From positions 1 through 14,623 of the forward strand of contig CACZTE010000238.1 in assembly GCA_902784045.1 (NCBI GenBank): a DNA stretch of 14,623 nucleotides, in the 5' to 3' direction. The position numbers and the translations under genes were made by a program. Each line of letters starts with the position of its first letter. The first letter of the stretch is position 1. The notes under the pieces are model-generated. The model saw only the letters and a list, made by a program, of their open reading frames with translations. It made no database searches and was not told where the DNA came from. Below, piece by piece: positions 1 to 7,988 of the stretch. The stretch comes from an uncultured Eubacterium sp. GTDB taxonomy: Bacteria > Bacillota > Clostridia > Eubacteriales > Eubacteriaceae.

Positions 1-29
1 GAAGGATAAAGACAACGCAAAAGATTTAG

Positions 30-57
30 CAGGCAATCCCACCGGATTGCCTGTTTT
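30..57 (+). terminator. Rho-independent terminator of an upstream gene
   Basis: A perfect 10-bp stem (CAGGCAATCC at 30-39, GGATTGCCTG at 44-53) closes a 4-nt loop and runs into TTTT at 54-57. This is the classic shape of an intrinsic terminator. It should end the transcript of whatever gene lies left of the window. In many clostridia that gene is clpX, but the 29 bases before the stem are too few to identify a reading frame. All three frames reach a stop within the first 70 bases, so no coding tail can be assigned. Confidence 0.8.
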
Positions 58-100
58 ACATCAACGGTAAGTCTTTTGTTAGACCCGGGATGTGCATAAT

Positions 101-106
101 AAGGAG
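101..106 (+). promoter_or_regulatory. Ribosome binding site of lon
   Basis: AAGGAG lies 6 nt before the ATG at 113 and supports that start. Between the upstream terminator and this site I see no convincing -35/-10 pair. CATAAT at 95-100 resembles a -10 box but has no matching -35 and would leave almost no leader. There is also no CIRCE or CtsR-type heat-shock operator in 54-112. Confidence 0.75.
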
Positions 107-112
107 TAAAAA

Positions 113-2479
113 ATGGACACCGATCAATATTCTACAATTGTCCGAAAAGATTACGGACAGCTTTTAAACGCAGCCGAAACCGGGGTGCCGATGATCGCAG
201 TGCGCGATCTAGGCCTGTTTCCTGGGATGGTTTTGCACTTTGATGTCGGACGTGAAAAATCAGTTGCCGCGTTAGAAGCGGCAATGGATGCGGATCAAAT
301 GCTGATCATCTCGGAACAAAAAGATCCCAACATTGAAGATCCCTCGCCGCAGGATATCTATCCCATCGGATGCATGGCAAAAATCAAGCAGATTCTCAAA
401 ACTGGCGAAAACGCCGCCCGGGTGCTCATTGAAGCGGGGAAACGGGTCAGTATTGTTGATTATTTATCAGAATCTCCCTATTTTTGTGTCGCTTTCGAGA
501 TCGTTCAAAATGATTATATTGACACAAAAGAAAATCGGGCACTTATCAACCAATTGCAGGATGCCTTTGGAAAGTATTTGCGGATGACGCGAAAGAATTC
601 CATGGATTTCACCCAGTCATTTGATCCCTTTGAAGATCCGGTTCGCTTTGGAGATATTATCTGTGCTAATTTAAATTTGACCGCCGGTAATGCGGCGTTG
701 CTTTTGCAGGAAATCCATGTTGAAAAACGTCTGATGATGATTTATCAAATTCTGATTGAAGAGACAGAAATGCTGAAATTGGAATTTGAGCTTTCCCAGA
801 AAGTTAAATCCGAGATGGATCGCAGCAAAAAAGAATATTTTTTAAGAGAACAGATGCATGCCATTCAAGAAGAACTCGGAGAAGGGGACGACGAAGATAT
901 TATCAAAAAATATCAAGAGCGTATCGCCAATCTCAAAGCACCCGAAGAAGTAGTCGCTAAAGCCGAAAAAGAACTGGCCCGTCTAAGCAGAAGCCGTGAT
1001 GGTTCCGCTGAATCCGGTGTCATTGAAGCCTATCTCGATTGGATTTTGGATTTGCCCTGGGAAGTTCAAACTGAAGATAATCTGGATGTTGCCAATGCCA
1101 GAACCGTCCTTGATGAGGATCATTACGGATTGACGAAAGTCAAGGAGCGTATTTTGGAATACATCGCCGTGCTTAAGCTTTCCAACAGCCTTAAAGCGCC
1201 GATTATTTGTCTGGTGGGACCTCCGGGAGTCGGAAAAACAAGCATTGCCCGTTCCATTGCCAGAGCGCTTAATCGAAAATATGTTCGTATGTCTTTAGGA
1301 GGCATGCGGGATGAAGCTGAGATTCGCGGTCATAGACGCACTTATGTCGGCGCCATTCCCGGACGTATCATTTATCATCTTAAACAAGCCGGCGCGAACA
1401 ACCCGCTTATTCTGCTCGATGAGATCGACAAACTTTCATCGGACATGCGGGGAGATCCCGCCTCTGCTCTTTTAGAAGTGCTTGATCCGGAACAAAACAG
1501 CAATTTTACCGACAATTATATGGAATTACCTTTTGATCTTTCTCATGTGCTGTTTTTGACGACGGCCAACTCATTGTCGACAATTCCAAGACCGCTCCTT
1601 GACCGGATGGAAGTCATCGAAATCAACGGGTATGTAGATGATGAAAAATTTGAAATTGCGAAAAGACATCTGATTCCCAAACAACTCAAAGAGCATTGCA
1701 TCGATGCCGTACAGCTGAAAATCAATAAAGGCGCCGTCAAAACCATTGTACGGCATTATACCAGAGAATCCGGTGTGAGACAGCTTGACCGTGAAATCGC
1801 CCGGATTTGCCGTGTCGCGGCCAAAAATATTGTCGAAAAAGACGATGATAAAATATCCGTCACCGGCAAAAACATCGAGACCTATTTGGGGAAATACCGT
1901 TATACCTACGATAAAGTCAAAAAAAGAAAATATATCGGCGTTGTCACAGGCCTTGCCTGGACGGCGGTCGGCGGCGTGACGATGGAAATAGAGGCATCGG
2001 TTGTGGAAGGAAAAGGTGGTATTACCATCACCGGTCAACTGGGTGATGTTATGAAAGAATCCGTTAGAGCGGCGGTCTCTTATATCCGTAAAGTCTCCCG
2101 CAATCTTAAAATCGATCCATATTTCTATTCAAAAAAAGATATTCACGTCCACGCCCCCGAAGGCGCTGTTCCCAAGGATGGACCTTCTGCCGGCATCACC
2201 ATCGCGACGGCTTTGATTTCGGCGCTTACCGATAAAGCGGTTCCTCAAAATATTGCTATGACAGGAGAAATTACCCTTCGCGGCCGTGTCCTTCCCATCG
2301 GCGGACTCCGTGAAAAGCTGACTGCCGCGGCGCGGGCGGGCATCAAGAAAGTCTTTATTCCCGCGGATAATATTAAAGATCTGGAAGACGTGCCGGACAG
2401 CGTTTTGGACGAGTTGCAGATTTTTCCCGTTCACGATATGGATGAAGTGATTGCCGGGGTTTTCGGAGTGATCAAATGA
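113..2479 (+). CDS. lon: ATP-dependent protease Lon (LonA type)
   Basis: Lon is a cytoplasmic hexameric AAA+ serine protease that unfolds and degrades damaged and short-lived regulatory proteins. At 788 aa it has the usual LonA length. The substrate-binding N domain spans roughly residues 25-225 and is followed by a helical linker. The AAA+ module has Walker A GPPGVGKT (369-376) and Walker B LILLDEID (432-439, with D436 and E437). The protease domain carries the catalytic serine in PKDGPSAG (S692) and the lysine in GGLREK (K735). Their separation of 43 residues equals that of E. coli S679 and K722. The ATG start has a good ribosome binding site, and the stop overlaps engB as ATGA, so the two are translationally coupled. 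A lon-engB pair is common in Firmicutes. No defect is seen. Confidence 0.98.
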   Translation: MDTDQYSTIVRKDYGQLLNAAETGVPMIAVRDLGLFPGMVLHFDVGREKSVAALEAAMDADQMLIISEQKDPNIEDPSPQDIYPIGCMAKIKQILKTGENAARVLIEAGKRVSIVDYLSESPYFCVAFEIVQNDYIDTKENRALINQLQDAFGKYLRMTRKNSMDFTQSFDPFEDPVRFGDIICANLNLTAGNAALLLQEIHVEKRLMMIYQILIEETEMLKLEFELSQKVKSEMDRSKKEYFLREQMHAIQEELGEGDDEDIIKKYQERIANLKAPEEVVAKAEKELARLSRSRDGSAESGVIEAYLDWILDLPWEVQTEDNLDVANARTVLDEDHYGLTKVKERILEYIAVLKLSNSLKAPIICLVGPPGVGKTSIARSIARALNRKYVRMSLGGMRDEAEIRGHRRTYVGAIPGRIIYHLKQAGANNPLILLDEIDKLSSDMRGDPASALLEVLDPEQNSNFTDNYMELPFDLSHVLFLTTANSLSTIPRPLLDRMEVIEINGYVDDEKFEIAKRHLIPKQLKEHCIDAVQLKINKGAVKTIVRHYTRESGVRQLDREIARICRVAAKNIVEKDDDKISVTGKNIETYLGKYRYTYDKVKKRKYIGVVTGLAWTAVGGVTMEIEASVVEGKGGITITGQLGDVMKESVRAAVSYIRKVSRNLKIDPYFYSKKDIHVHAPEGAVPKDGPSAGITIATALISALTDKAVPQNIAMTGEITLRGRVLPIGGLREKLTAAARAGIKKVFIPADNIKDLEDVPDSVLDELQIFPVHDMDEVIAGVFGVIK

Positions 2480-3069
2480 AAGTAAAACAAGCGGAATTTG
2501 TTATCTCAGCGGTTTCGGAAAAACAGTATCCCGATGACGCGTTGCCGGAGATTGTTTTGCTTGGCCGCTCCAATGTGGGCAAATCTTCTTTTGTCAACAC
2601 TTTGATCTCCCGAAAAAACCTGGCGCGTACGTCATCCCAACCCGGAAAAACCCAGACGATGAATTTCTATCAAATTAACGATATGTTTCGCTTTGTCGAT
2701 ATGCCGGGTTACGGCTATGCCAAAGTCTCCAAAAAAGAACGGGAAAAATGGGGACGCATGATTGAAGATTATCTCCATAACCGGCAGAATTTGTCAGCGG
2801 TGTTTTTGCTTGTCGACAGCCGTCATGAGCCCACTGAAGACGATAGATTGATGTTTGATTGGCTGGTTTATTACGACATGGTTCCCGTTGTGGTCATGAC
2901 AAAATATGACAAGCTATCCAAAACGCGTCAAAGAAAAGCGAAAGATAACATTACCAAAACCTTTGGCATACGCTCAAGCGATGTTATCCCTTTTTCCGCG
3001 GTATCCAAAACCGGGAAAAATGAAGCCTGGGAAGTGATTCACACGGCAATCGGATATGAAGGGGATTGA
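2476..3069 (+). CDS. engB: Ribosome biogenesis GTP-binding protein EngB (YsxC/YihA)
   Basis: EngB is a small TRAFAC-class GTPase needed for assembly of the 50S ribosomal subunit; it is essential in Bacillus subtilis, where it is called YsxC. The 197-aa protein has all the G motifs: G1 GRSNVGKSS (30-38), a G2 region with PGKTQTMNFY, G3 DMPG (75-78) followed by the family-typical GYGYAKVSKKER, G4 TKYDK (142-146) and a G5 SAVSKTG. Its ATG overlaps the lon stop by 4 nt and its stop lies 14 nt inside queG, so the three genes form a compact translationally coupled unit. Length and motifs are normal for the family. engB and ysxC are alternative symbols for this gene. Confidence 0.97.
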   Translation: MKVKQAEFVISAVSEKQYPDDALPEIVLLGRSNVGKSSFVNTLISRKNLARTSSQPGKTQTMNFYQINDMFRFVDMPGYGYAKVSKKEREKWGRMIEDYLHNRQNLSAVFLLVDSRHEPTEDDRLMFDWLVYYDMVPVVVMTKYDKLSKTRQRKAKDNITKTFGIRSSDVIPFSAVSKTGKNEAWEVIHTAIGYEGD

Positions 3070-3973
3070 TGAATCGCTGGTCAGAGCCAAGGCGAAAAAC
3101 CTCGGCTTTGATCTCGTGGGATTTTGCCTACCGGAATTTGAAACGAACGAATTTGAAAATCGTTTGATCGCGCGAAATGCCGAAAACGCCGGAAAAACGC
3201 CCTTTGTGCGCGTGTCTCCCCAGAAACGCTTAGACTTAAAAACCGTGATGCCGGAAATCAAAACGGTGATTGCTTTGGGAAAAACCTACGCTCTTTATCC
3301 CAAAGAGAAAAGTGTGTCAAAAAACGAGGGGAGACTTGCGGCTTTTGCCCGCGAAAGAGATTATCACGCGGTGATGACAGAAAAAATGAAAGCCTTGATT
3401 AAATTAATCAAAAGGGAAATGAACGGGGAAGGCAGCTTTAAACTTTTCGTCGATAATGCCCGTATCGTTGACCGGATTATTGCATGGAAATGCGGTTTGG
3501 GCTTTTTCGGGAAAAATAACATGCTCATTCATCCGGATTGGGGAAGCGCTTTTAATATCGGTGTGATTTTAACGGATGTACCGATTAGTTTTTATGAGGT
3601 CAAACCGCTTTCGCCGTCTTGCGCAAGCTGTACGCGATGCCTTGAGGCCTGTCCGAATGGCGCGCTTGGCGAAGGCTTTTCACTAGACTATGGAAAATGT
3701 ATTTCTCATTTAACGCAAAAAAAACGCGTCAACCCCGAAGAATCCTGTTATTTCAAAGAATATCTATATGGGTGTGACGCCTGCCAGATAGCATGCCCGT
3801 ACAATCTTGCGCATCCTCGTGTCAGTGACAGCGAAAGTGTTTATTCTCTCGACTTTATGCAAAATTTGACGGAAGAAACCTTTCGTCAGATATTCGGAAA
3901 AAGCGCGATGGCCTGGCGCGGCGCGGAGATTTTAAAGCGAAATTCAAAAATTTTAAAAAAATCAACAAAATAA
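3056..3973 (+). CDS. queG: Epoxyqueuosine reductase QueG, short form
   Basis: QueG reduces epoxyqueuosine to queuosine in the wobble base of GUN-anticodon tRNAs, using cobalamin and two [4Fe-4S] clusters. The ferredoxin-like part is clear: CxxCxxCxxxCP with C189, C192, C195 and C199, then C215 in KCISHLT, then C240, C243 and C247 in GCDACQIACP. The catalytic region contains GLGFFGKNNM followed by a conserved GS, and the C-terminal FRQIFGKSAMAWRG is family-typical. At 305 aa it lacks the HEAT-like C-terminal extension of E. coli or B. subtilis QueG (about 380 aa), a known shorter variant. The ATG at 3056 has no clear ribosome binding site and overlaps engB by 14 nt, so coupled translation is inferred. 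No other queuosine gene is in the window. Confidence 0.9.
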   Translation: MKGIDESLVRAKAKNLGFDLVGFCLPEFETNEFENRLIARNAENAGKTPFVRVSPQKRLDLKTVMPEIKTVIALGKTYALYPKEKSVSKNEGRLAAFARERDYHAVMTEKMKALIKLIKREMNGEGSFKLFVDNARIVDRIIAWKCGLGFFGKNNMLIHPDWGSAFNIGVILTDVPISFYEVKPLSPSCASCTRCLEACPNGALGEGFSLDYGKCISHLTQKKRVNPEESCYFKEYLYGCDACQIACPYNLAHPRVSDSESVYSLDFMQNLTEETFRQIFGKSAMAWRGAEILKRNSKILKKSTK

Positions 3974-3987
3974 TCGGATTATTTGTT
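3964..3987. repeat. Near-perfect inverted repeat at the gltX promoter
   Basis: The arms AACAAAATAATC (3964-3975) and GATTATTTGTT (3977-3987) are reverse complements over 11 bp apart from one extra A in the left arm, with a single G at the centre. The repeat contains the queG stop codon and runs into the first base of the gltX -10 box. The tight centre suits a dimeric DNA-binding protein better than an RNA hairpin. As RNA it would be a weak AT stem with a TCGGA loop, so a weak terminator role after queG is possible but less likely. Confidence 0.5.
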
Positions 3988-3992
3988 ATAAT
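3984..3992 (+). promoter_or_regulatory. Extended -10 promoter for gltX-secD-secF
   Basis: TGTTATAAT is a perfect extended -10 element (TGn plus TATAAT at 3987-3992), 86 nt before the gltX start. No good -35 box lies at the expected distance (AT-rich, roughly 3962-3969), which is acceptable for an extended -10 promoter read by the housekeeping sigma factor. Transcription would begin near 3999 and give a leader of about 80 nt. It lacks a T-box AGGGTGG-type motif, so tRNA-sensing antitermination is not supported. Confidence 0.6.
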
Positions 3993-4007
3993 TCATTTTT
4001 GGAGTGT

Positions 4008-4036
4008 TTATTTTCATTTTTGAACATTGAAAATAA
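4008..4036 (+). repeat. Inverted repeat in the gltX leader
   Basis: TTATTTTCA (4008-4016) and TGAAAATAA (4028-4036) form a perfect 9-bp inverted repeat with an 11-nt spacer in the untranslated leader of gltX. The stem is AT-rich, so an RNA hairpin would be weak, and no T tract follows it. It could be a second operator or a leader structure. Its function is unknown. Confidence 0.45.
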
Positions 4037-4078
4037 TCGCTGACAGGATTACAAATACAGGAGAATTGAAAATTAATT

Positions 4079-5563
4079 ATGGTTAGAGTACGTTTCGCGC
4101 CCAGTCCTACCGGCAATGTGCATGTCGGAAGTTTGAGAACGGCGCTGTACAACTATTTATTCGCCAAAAAACAAAAAGGCGCGTTTCTTTTGCGTTTGGA
4201 GGATACTGACCGCACACGGTTGCACGAAGGAGCCGCGGATAATCTGCTTAAAGCGTTATACGACACAGGTGTGATACCGGATGAAGGTCTGGTTTTGGGC
4301 GAAGACGGTAAACAACAGCAAAAAGGTGATTGCGGTCCCTATATTCAGTCCGAACGATTGGAACTGTACCAAAAGTATATCAAACAGCTTTTGGAGGAAG
4401 GGAAAGCTTATTACTGTTTCTGCACAAAGGAAAGACTCGATGATTTGCGGGAACATCAAAAAGCGGCGGGAGAGACACCGCGGTATGACGGGCATTGCCG
4501 TCATCTTTCCGAAGATGAAATCAAAAAACGCATCGACGCGGGAGAGCCTTATGTCATTCGTTTGAAACTTCCCGAAAACAAAGACATCGCTTTTCATGAC
4601 GTTGTGCGCGGTGATGTTTCGATTAACACCGCGGATCTCGATGATCAGGTGTTAATCAAAGCCGATGGTTTTCCGACTTATCACTTCGCAGTGGTGGTGG
4701 ATGACCACCTGATGGAAATCACCCATGTTATCCGCGGCGAAGAATGGCTTCCCTCCACGCCCAAACACGTTTATCTGTATGAATGCTTCGGATGGGAAGC
4801 GCCTCAATATGTACATTTGCCCAACATTTTAAACGCCGACCACAAAAAACTCAGCAAACGTCAGGGAGATGTGGCTGTCGGTGATTTCCTGGACAAAGGT
4901 TATCTCCCGGAAGCGCTTGTTAACTTCCTTGCGCTGCTGGGCTGGAGTCCCGAAGATGACCGCGAAATCATGACGTTGTCCGAACTGGTGGAAGCATTTG
5001 ATATTTCAAAGGTCCATCGCTCCGGAGCGGTGTTTGACCGTGAAAAACTGGATTGGATGAACGGGCAATACATCAAGGCTATGGATGACGAAGCCCTTGC
5101 CGATCTTATCGCACCGTATTTTGACGATCAATCTATCAGCCGGGAAACCTTCATTCAATACGCTTCATTGATCAAAGAACGCATTGCCTGTCTTTCGCAG
5201 GCGCCGGATTCTGTTAAAGAGATTTTAAACGGTGATTTTGACTGGCCTGTCGAAGGAGAAGCCTACGATATCCTTCACGCTGATACCGTTCCTATTCTCT
5301 ACAATGCCCTTTACGAAAAGCTTGACGGAGAACAGGATTGGAGCGCGGAAAACATTCAAGGCCATATTAAAGCCATCCAAAAAGAGCATAAAAAAGAAGG
5401 CGTGAAAGGAAAGGCTCTTTATATGCCGATTCGTTTGATGCTTACCGGTGTCATGCATGGACCGGATTTGGCTTTAATTATGTCTGTACTTGGAAAAGAC
5501 GAATGCATTAAACGGCTAACTCGTTTTCACGATGAAATATTAAAAGAGGAGGAAGGCATTTGA
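4079..5563 (+). CDS. gltX: Glutamyl-tRNA synthetase
   Basis: GltX charges tRNA-Glu with glutamate in the cytoplasm, supplying translation and, in most bacteria, the tRNA-dependent start of haem synthesis. The 494-aa class I enzyme opens with VRVRFAPSPTGNVHVGS, which holds the HIGH-type motif (HVGS at 15-18), and carries KLSKR (257-261) as its KMSKS signature. A zinc-binding set C113, C115, C140 and H142 has the same spacing as the E. coli site (C98, C100, C125, H127). The ATG is the first usable start: an in-frame stop sits at 4067-4069. The nearest ribosome binding site, AGGAG at 4059-4063, is 15 nt away, longer than ideal. Its stop overlaps the TTG start of secD. Whether it also charges tRNA-Gln (with GatCAB repair) cannot be told by eye. 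Confidence 0.97.
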   Translation: MVRVRFAPSPTGNVHVGSLRTALYNYLFAKKQKGAFLLRLEDTDRTRLHEGAADNLLKALYDTGVIPDEGLVLGEDGKQQQKGDCGPYIQSERLELYQKYIKQLLEEGKAYYCFCTKERLDDLREHQKAAGETPRYDGHCRHLSEDEIKKRIDAGEPYVIRLKLPENKDIAFHDVVRGDVSINTADLDDQVLIKADGFPTYHFAVVVDDHLMEITHVIRGEEWLPSTPKHVYLYECFGWEAPQYVHLPNILNADHKKLSKRQGDVAVGDFLDKGYLPEALVNFLALLGWSPEDDREIMTLSELVEAFDISKVHRSGAVFDREKLDWMNGQYIKAMDDEALADLIAPYFDDQSISRETFIQYASLIKERIACLSQAPDSVKEILNGDFDWPVEGEAYDILHADTVPILYNALYEKLDGEQDWSAENIQGHIKAIQKEHKKEGVKGKALYMPIRLMLTGVMHGPDLALIMSVLGKDECIKRLTRFHDEILKEEEGI

Positions 5564-6822
5564 AGAACAAAGTCAATGTCAAATACGCTGTCGGCTTTTT
5601 TGCCGTTGTCGCGCTCATTGTTTTTTGTGCTTATGTGATGATCCACGGAATCACCGTCGGTGTCTACGATATCGGAAAAATCGAAAATCATATGCACTAC
5701 GGTCTGGATTTAACCGGTGGGGTTAATGTGGTGCTTCAAGCTACCCCCAACGAAGGACAGACTTTGGACAGCGATAAAATGGACAGTACCGTCGCGGCTA
5801 TTACCAATCGTATCGACTCATTGGGTGTTGCCGAAGCGACGGTAACGAAACAAGGCGACGATCGTATCCGTGTGTCCATTCCGTCCATTCAGGATCAGCA
5901 GGAAGCCCTTGAGATGATCGGCAAAACCGCTCAGCTCGAATTCAAGAGTCCCGACGGTCAGGTTCTCTTTACCGGGGATCACGTGCAGGACTCCAAAGCG
6001 GTTCAGCAAAAAACGTCCAGCGGTGTTGAACAGCCTGTGGTTACCCTTGTCTTTGACGAAGAAGGTAAAAAACTTTTTGCCGATGCCACACAGAAATATC
6101 TGAATCAAACCATTTCCATCGAACTTGACGGAGAAGTGATCTCCGCGCCCAGAGTCAATTCCGTGATCAGCAATGGTGAAGCCATTATCGAAGGCAACAT
6201 GGACATGGAAGAAGCGGGACGCCTGGCCAACCTCATTCGCGGGGGTGCCCTTCCCGTTAAGCTTGAACCACTGGAAGTGTCCACCATCGGACCGACCCTT
6301 GGCGCCAATTCTTTAAGCCAAAGTGTTTACGCCAGCATTGTCGGTGTCATTGGTGTTTTCCTCTTTATGCTTATTTTCTATCGCGGACTCGGTTTGGTGG
6401 CTGACCTTGCCCTTGCTGTGTTTATTATGCTTGATCTCTGGGTAATGGTTGCCATGAACGTCACACTGACCCTTCCGGGTATCGCCGGTATGATTCTGAC
6501 TGTCGGGATGGCGGTTGACGCCAACGTTATTATCTTTGAACGTGTCAAGGAAGAAGCCCGCAATAGCGAACGGCCCCTTGCTTCATCGGTCAACGCCGGA
6601 TTTAAAAACGCCATGAGCTCCATTTTGGACTCCAATATCACCACCTTGATCGCGGGTTTTGTGCTCTTCTTTATGGGCTCCGGTTCCGCTCAGGGTTTTG
6701 CCGTAACACTGGTTGTCGGGGTTATTCTCTCGATGTTTACAGCTGTTGTCTTTACTCGTCAAATGCTTAAGCTCTTCCTTGGTGCCAATCTGATTCAGAG
6801 CCAGGCATTCTACGGAATTTAA
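5560..6822 (+). CDS. secD: Protein translocase subunit SecD
   Basis: SecD works with SecF in the cytoplasmic membrane. It uses the proton motive force to pull exported proteins through after SecYEG/SecA and helps release them on the outside. The 420-aa protein has an N-terminal membrane helix (about residues 11-29), the D-L-T-G-G motif (50-54), a large extracellular P1 domain, and five more helices from about residue 258 to 412. The C-terminal GMAVDANVIIFERVKEE (starting at G316) contains the conserved membrane aspartate D320, equivalent to the residue linked to proton flow in the family. The start is TTG, overlapping the gltX stop by 4 nt (TTGA), with AGAGGAGG at 5545-5552 as ribosome binding site. 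secF follows after 11 nt. No yajC lies nearby, although it often accompanies secDF. Confidence 0.97.
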   Translation: MKNKVNVKYAVGFFAVVALIVFCAYVMIHGITVGVYDIGKIENHMHYGLDLTGGVNVVLQATPNEGQTLDSDKMDSTVAAITNRIDSLGVAEATVTKQGDDRIRVSIPSIQDQQEALEMIGKTAQLEFKSPDGQVLFTGDHVQDSKAVQQKTSSGVEQPVVTLVFDEEGKKLFADATQKYLNQTISIELDGEVISAPRVNSVISNGEAIIEGNMDMEEAGRLANLIRGGALPVKLEPLEVSTIGPTLGANSLSQSVYASIVGVIGVFLFMLIFYRGLGLVADLALAVFIMLDLWVMVAMNVTLTLPGIAGMILTVGMAVDANVIIFERVKEEARNSERPLASSVNAGFKNAMSSILDSNITTLIAGFVLFFMGSGSAQGFAVTLVVGVILSMFTAVVFTRQMLKLFLGANLIQSQAFYGI

Positions 6823-6833
6823 GGGAGGTTGCC

Positions 6834-7799
6834 ATGAAATTACAAAGAAAACAACTTCCTCTGATCAAAAATACCAAGATTTGGTTTACCATCTCTTTGA
6901 TTCTTATTATCATCAGTCTTGGCGCGTTGCTTTTCAGAGGCCTTAACTTCGGGATTGATTTTGTCGGCGGAACGATTGTCACTATTGATCTGCATAAAAC
7001 GTTCAACACGGAAGATGTGCGCAAAATTACCGATAAATATGACAAAAACGCCGATATTACTTATGCCGGCGACGCCAAAGAACAAGTGGTGATTTCCACC
7101 AGAGAAAGCTTGAGTACTGAACAGCGTAAAGAGCTTTTCGGGGCCTTCCAAAAAGAATACAAACTTGATGACGACGATTTGATTTCTGTTGATACGGTTA
7201 CGCCGAGCATCGGGCAGGAGACGACCAGAAATACGATTATCGCGACCCTTGTGGCTATTGCCCTCATGCTGGTCTACATCACTTTCAGGTTTGAGTTTTT
7301 CTTCGGCTTGTCGGCTGTCATTGCGTTGGTACACGATATCACATTGGTCATCGGGTTGTACGCGTTGTTCCAAATTCAGGTCAATTCACCGTTTATCGCG
7401 GCCATTTTGACCATTCTCGGTTATTCCATCAATGATACGATTGTTGTGTTTGACCGTATTCGTGAAAACGAAGCGGAAATGGGCCTGTCCGATTTGGATA
7501 ATCTGGTGGACACCAGTATCAATCAAACTTTGACGCGCTCCATAAATACAACACTGACCACATTGATCGCGATTTTGGCTCTCTACATTTTGGGCGTAGA
7601 CGCGGTGAAAAACTTCTCGCTGCCCCTTATTGTAGGTCTCATCGTCGGTTGTTATTCGTCGATCTTTATTGCCAGTCCAATGTGGACGATTTTCCAAAAG
7701 AAATTCGGAAAATCCAAATACAACGTCAAAAAACAAAAACATCAGCGCAAACGCAAAGACCGCAAAAAAACTTCCCGCGATCAAGCTCCGCAGGTCTAA
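6834..7799 (+). CDS. secF: Protein translocase subunit SecF
   Basis: SecF is the membrane partner of SecD in proton-driven protein export. The 321-aa protein has a first membrane helix at about residues 17-34, the GLNFGIDFVGG motif (36-46) at the start of its P4 external domain, TPSIGQETTRNT before the second helix, and YSINDTIVVFDRIREN, whose D201 and R208 are conserved polar residues within the membrane part. A lysine- and arginine-rich tail of about 30 residues ends the protein on the cytoplasmic side. GGGAGG lies just before the ATG. The gene is separate from secD, unlike the fused secDF of Bacillus, and it is the last gene of the gltX-secD-secF unit because a strong terminator follows. 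Confidence 0.97.
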   Translation: MKLQRKQLPLIKNTKIWFTISLILIIISLGALLFRGLNFGIDFVGGTIVTIDLHKTFNTEDVRKITDKYDKNADITYAGDAKEQVVISTRESLSTEQRKELFGAFQKEYKLDDDDLISVDTVTPSIGQETTRNTIIATLVAIALMLVYITFRFEFFFGLSAVIALVHDITLVIGLYALFQIQVNSPFIAAILTILGYSINDTIVVFDRIRENEAEMGLSDLDNLVDTSINQTLTRSINTTLTTLIAILALYILGVDAVKNFSLPLIVGLIVGCYSSIFIASPMWTIFQKKFGKSKYNVKKQKHQRKRKDRKKTSRDQAPQV

Positions 7800-7815
7800 A
7801 AAGAGATTTGTTTTC

Positions 7816-7856
7816 GGCTGTCCTCTTAAACATGTCGTTAAAAGGACAGCCTTTTT
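7816..7856 (+). terminator. Rho-independent terminator after secF
   Basis: GGCTGTCCTCTTAA (7816-7829) pairs with TTAAAAGGACAGCC (7838-7851) over 14 positions with one mismatch. The loop is 8 nt and TTTTT follows at 7852-7856. It lies 17 nt after the secF stop, so it should end the gltX-secD-secF transcript and separate it from recJ. Confidence 0.92.
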
Positions 7857-7959
7857 CATATTTTGCTATCTTTTAGTTTTAACCAAAATATGATTGACTG
7901 CCTGTTACGAAGGCGAAAGCAAGAATACTTTAAAAGCCTGATTGATCGCGCTTTCCTCA

Positions 7960-7988
7960 TTGACATTGTTTTAAGGATTTGTGAGAAA
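7960..7988 (+). promoter_or_regulatory. Candidate promoter for recJ
   Basis: TTGACA at 7960-7965 is a perfect -35 box. Exactly 17 bp later comes GAGAAA (7983-7988), a poor -10 hexamer with three matches, but preceded by TGT (7980-7982) as in extended -10 elements. A promoter is expected somewhere here because the secF terminator lies upstream. The assignment is tentative. Confidence 0.3.

Noticed and set aside
95..100. CATAAT as the lon -10 box
   Set aside because: No -35 at 16-19 bp, no correctly spaced TG, and transcription would begin at or inside the ribosome binding site.
1571..2038. Long minus-strand frames opposite lon, secF, rel and dtd
   Set aside because: They mirror highly conserved + strand genes, have no ribosome binding sites or recognisable motifs, and are expected as antisense shadows.
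3993..4078. T-box or other riboswitch in the gltX leader
   Set aside because: The leader is only about 80 nt, lacks the T-box AGGGTGG-type motif and has no terminator hairpin after it.
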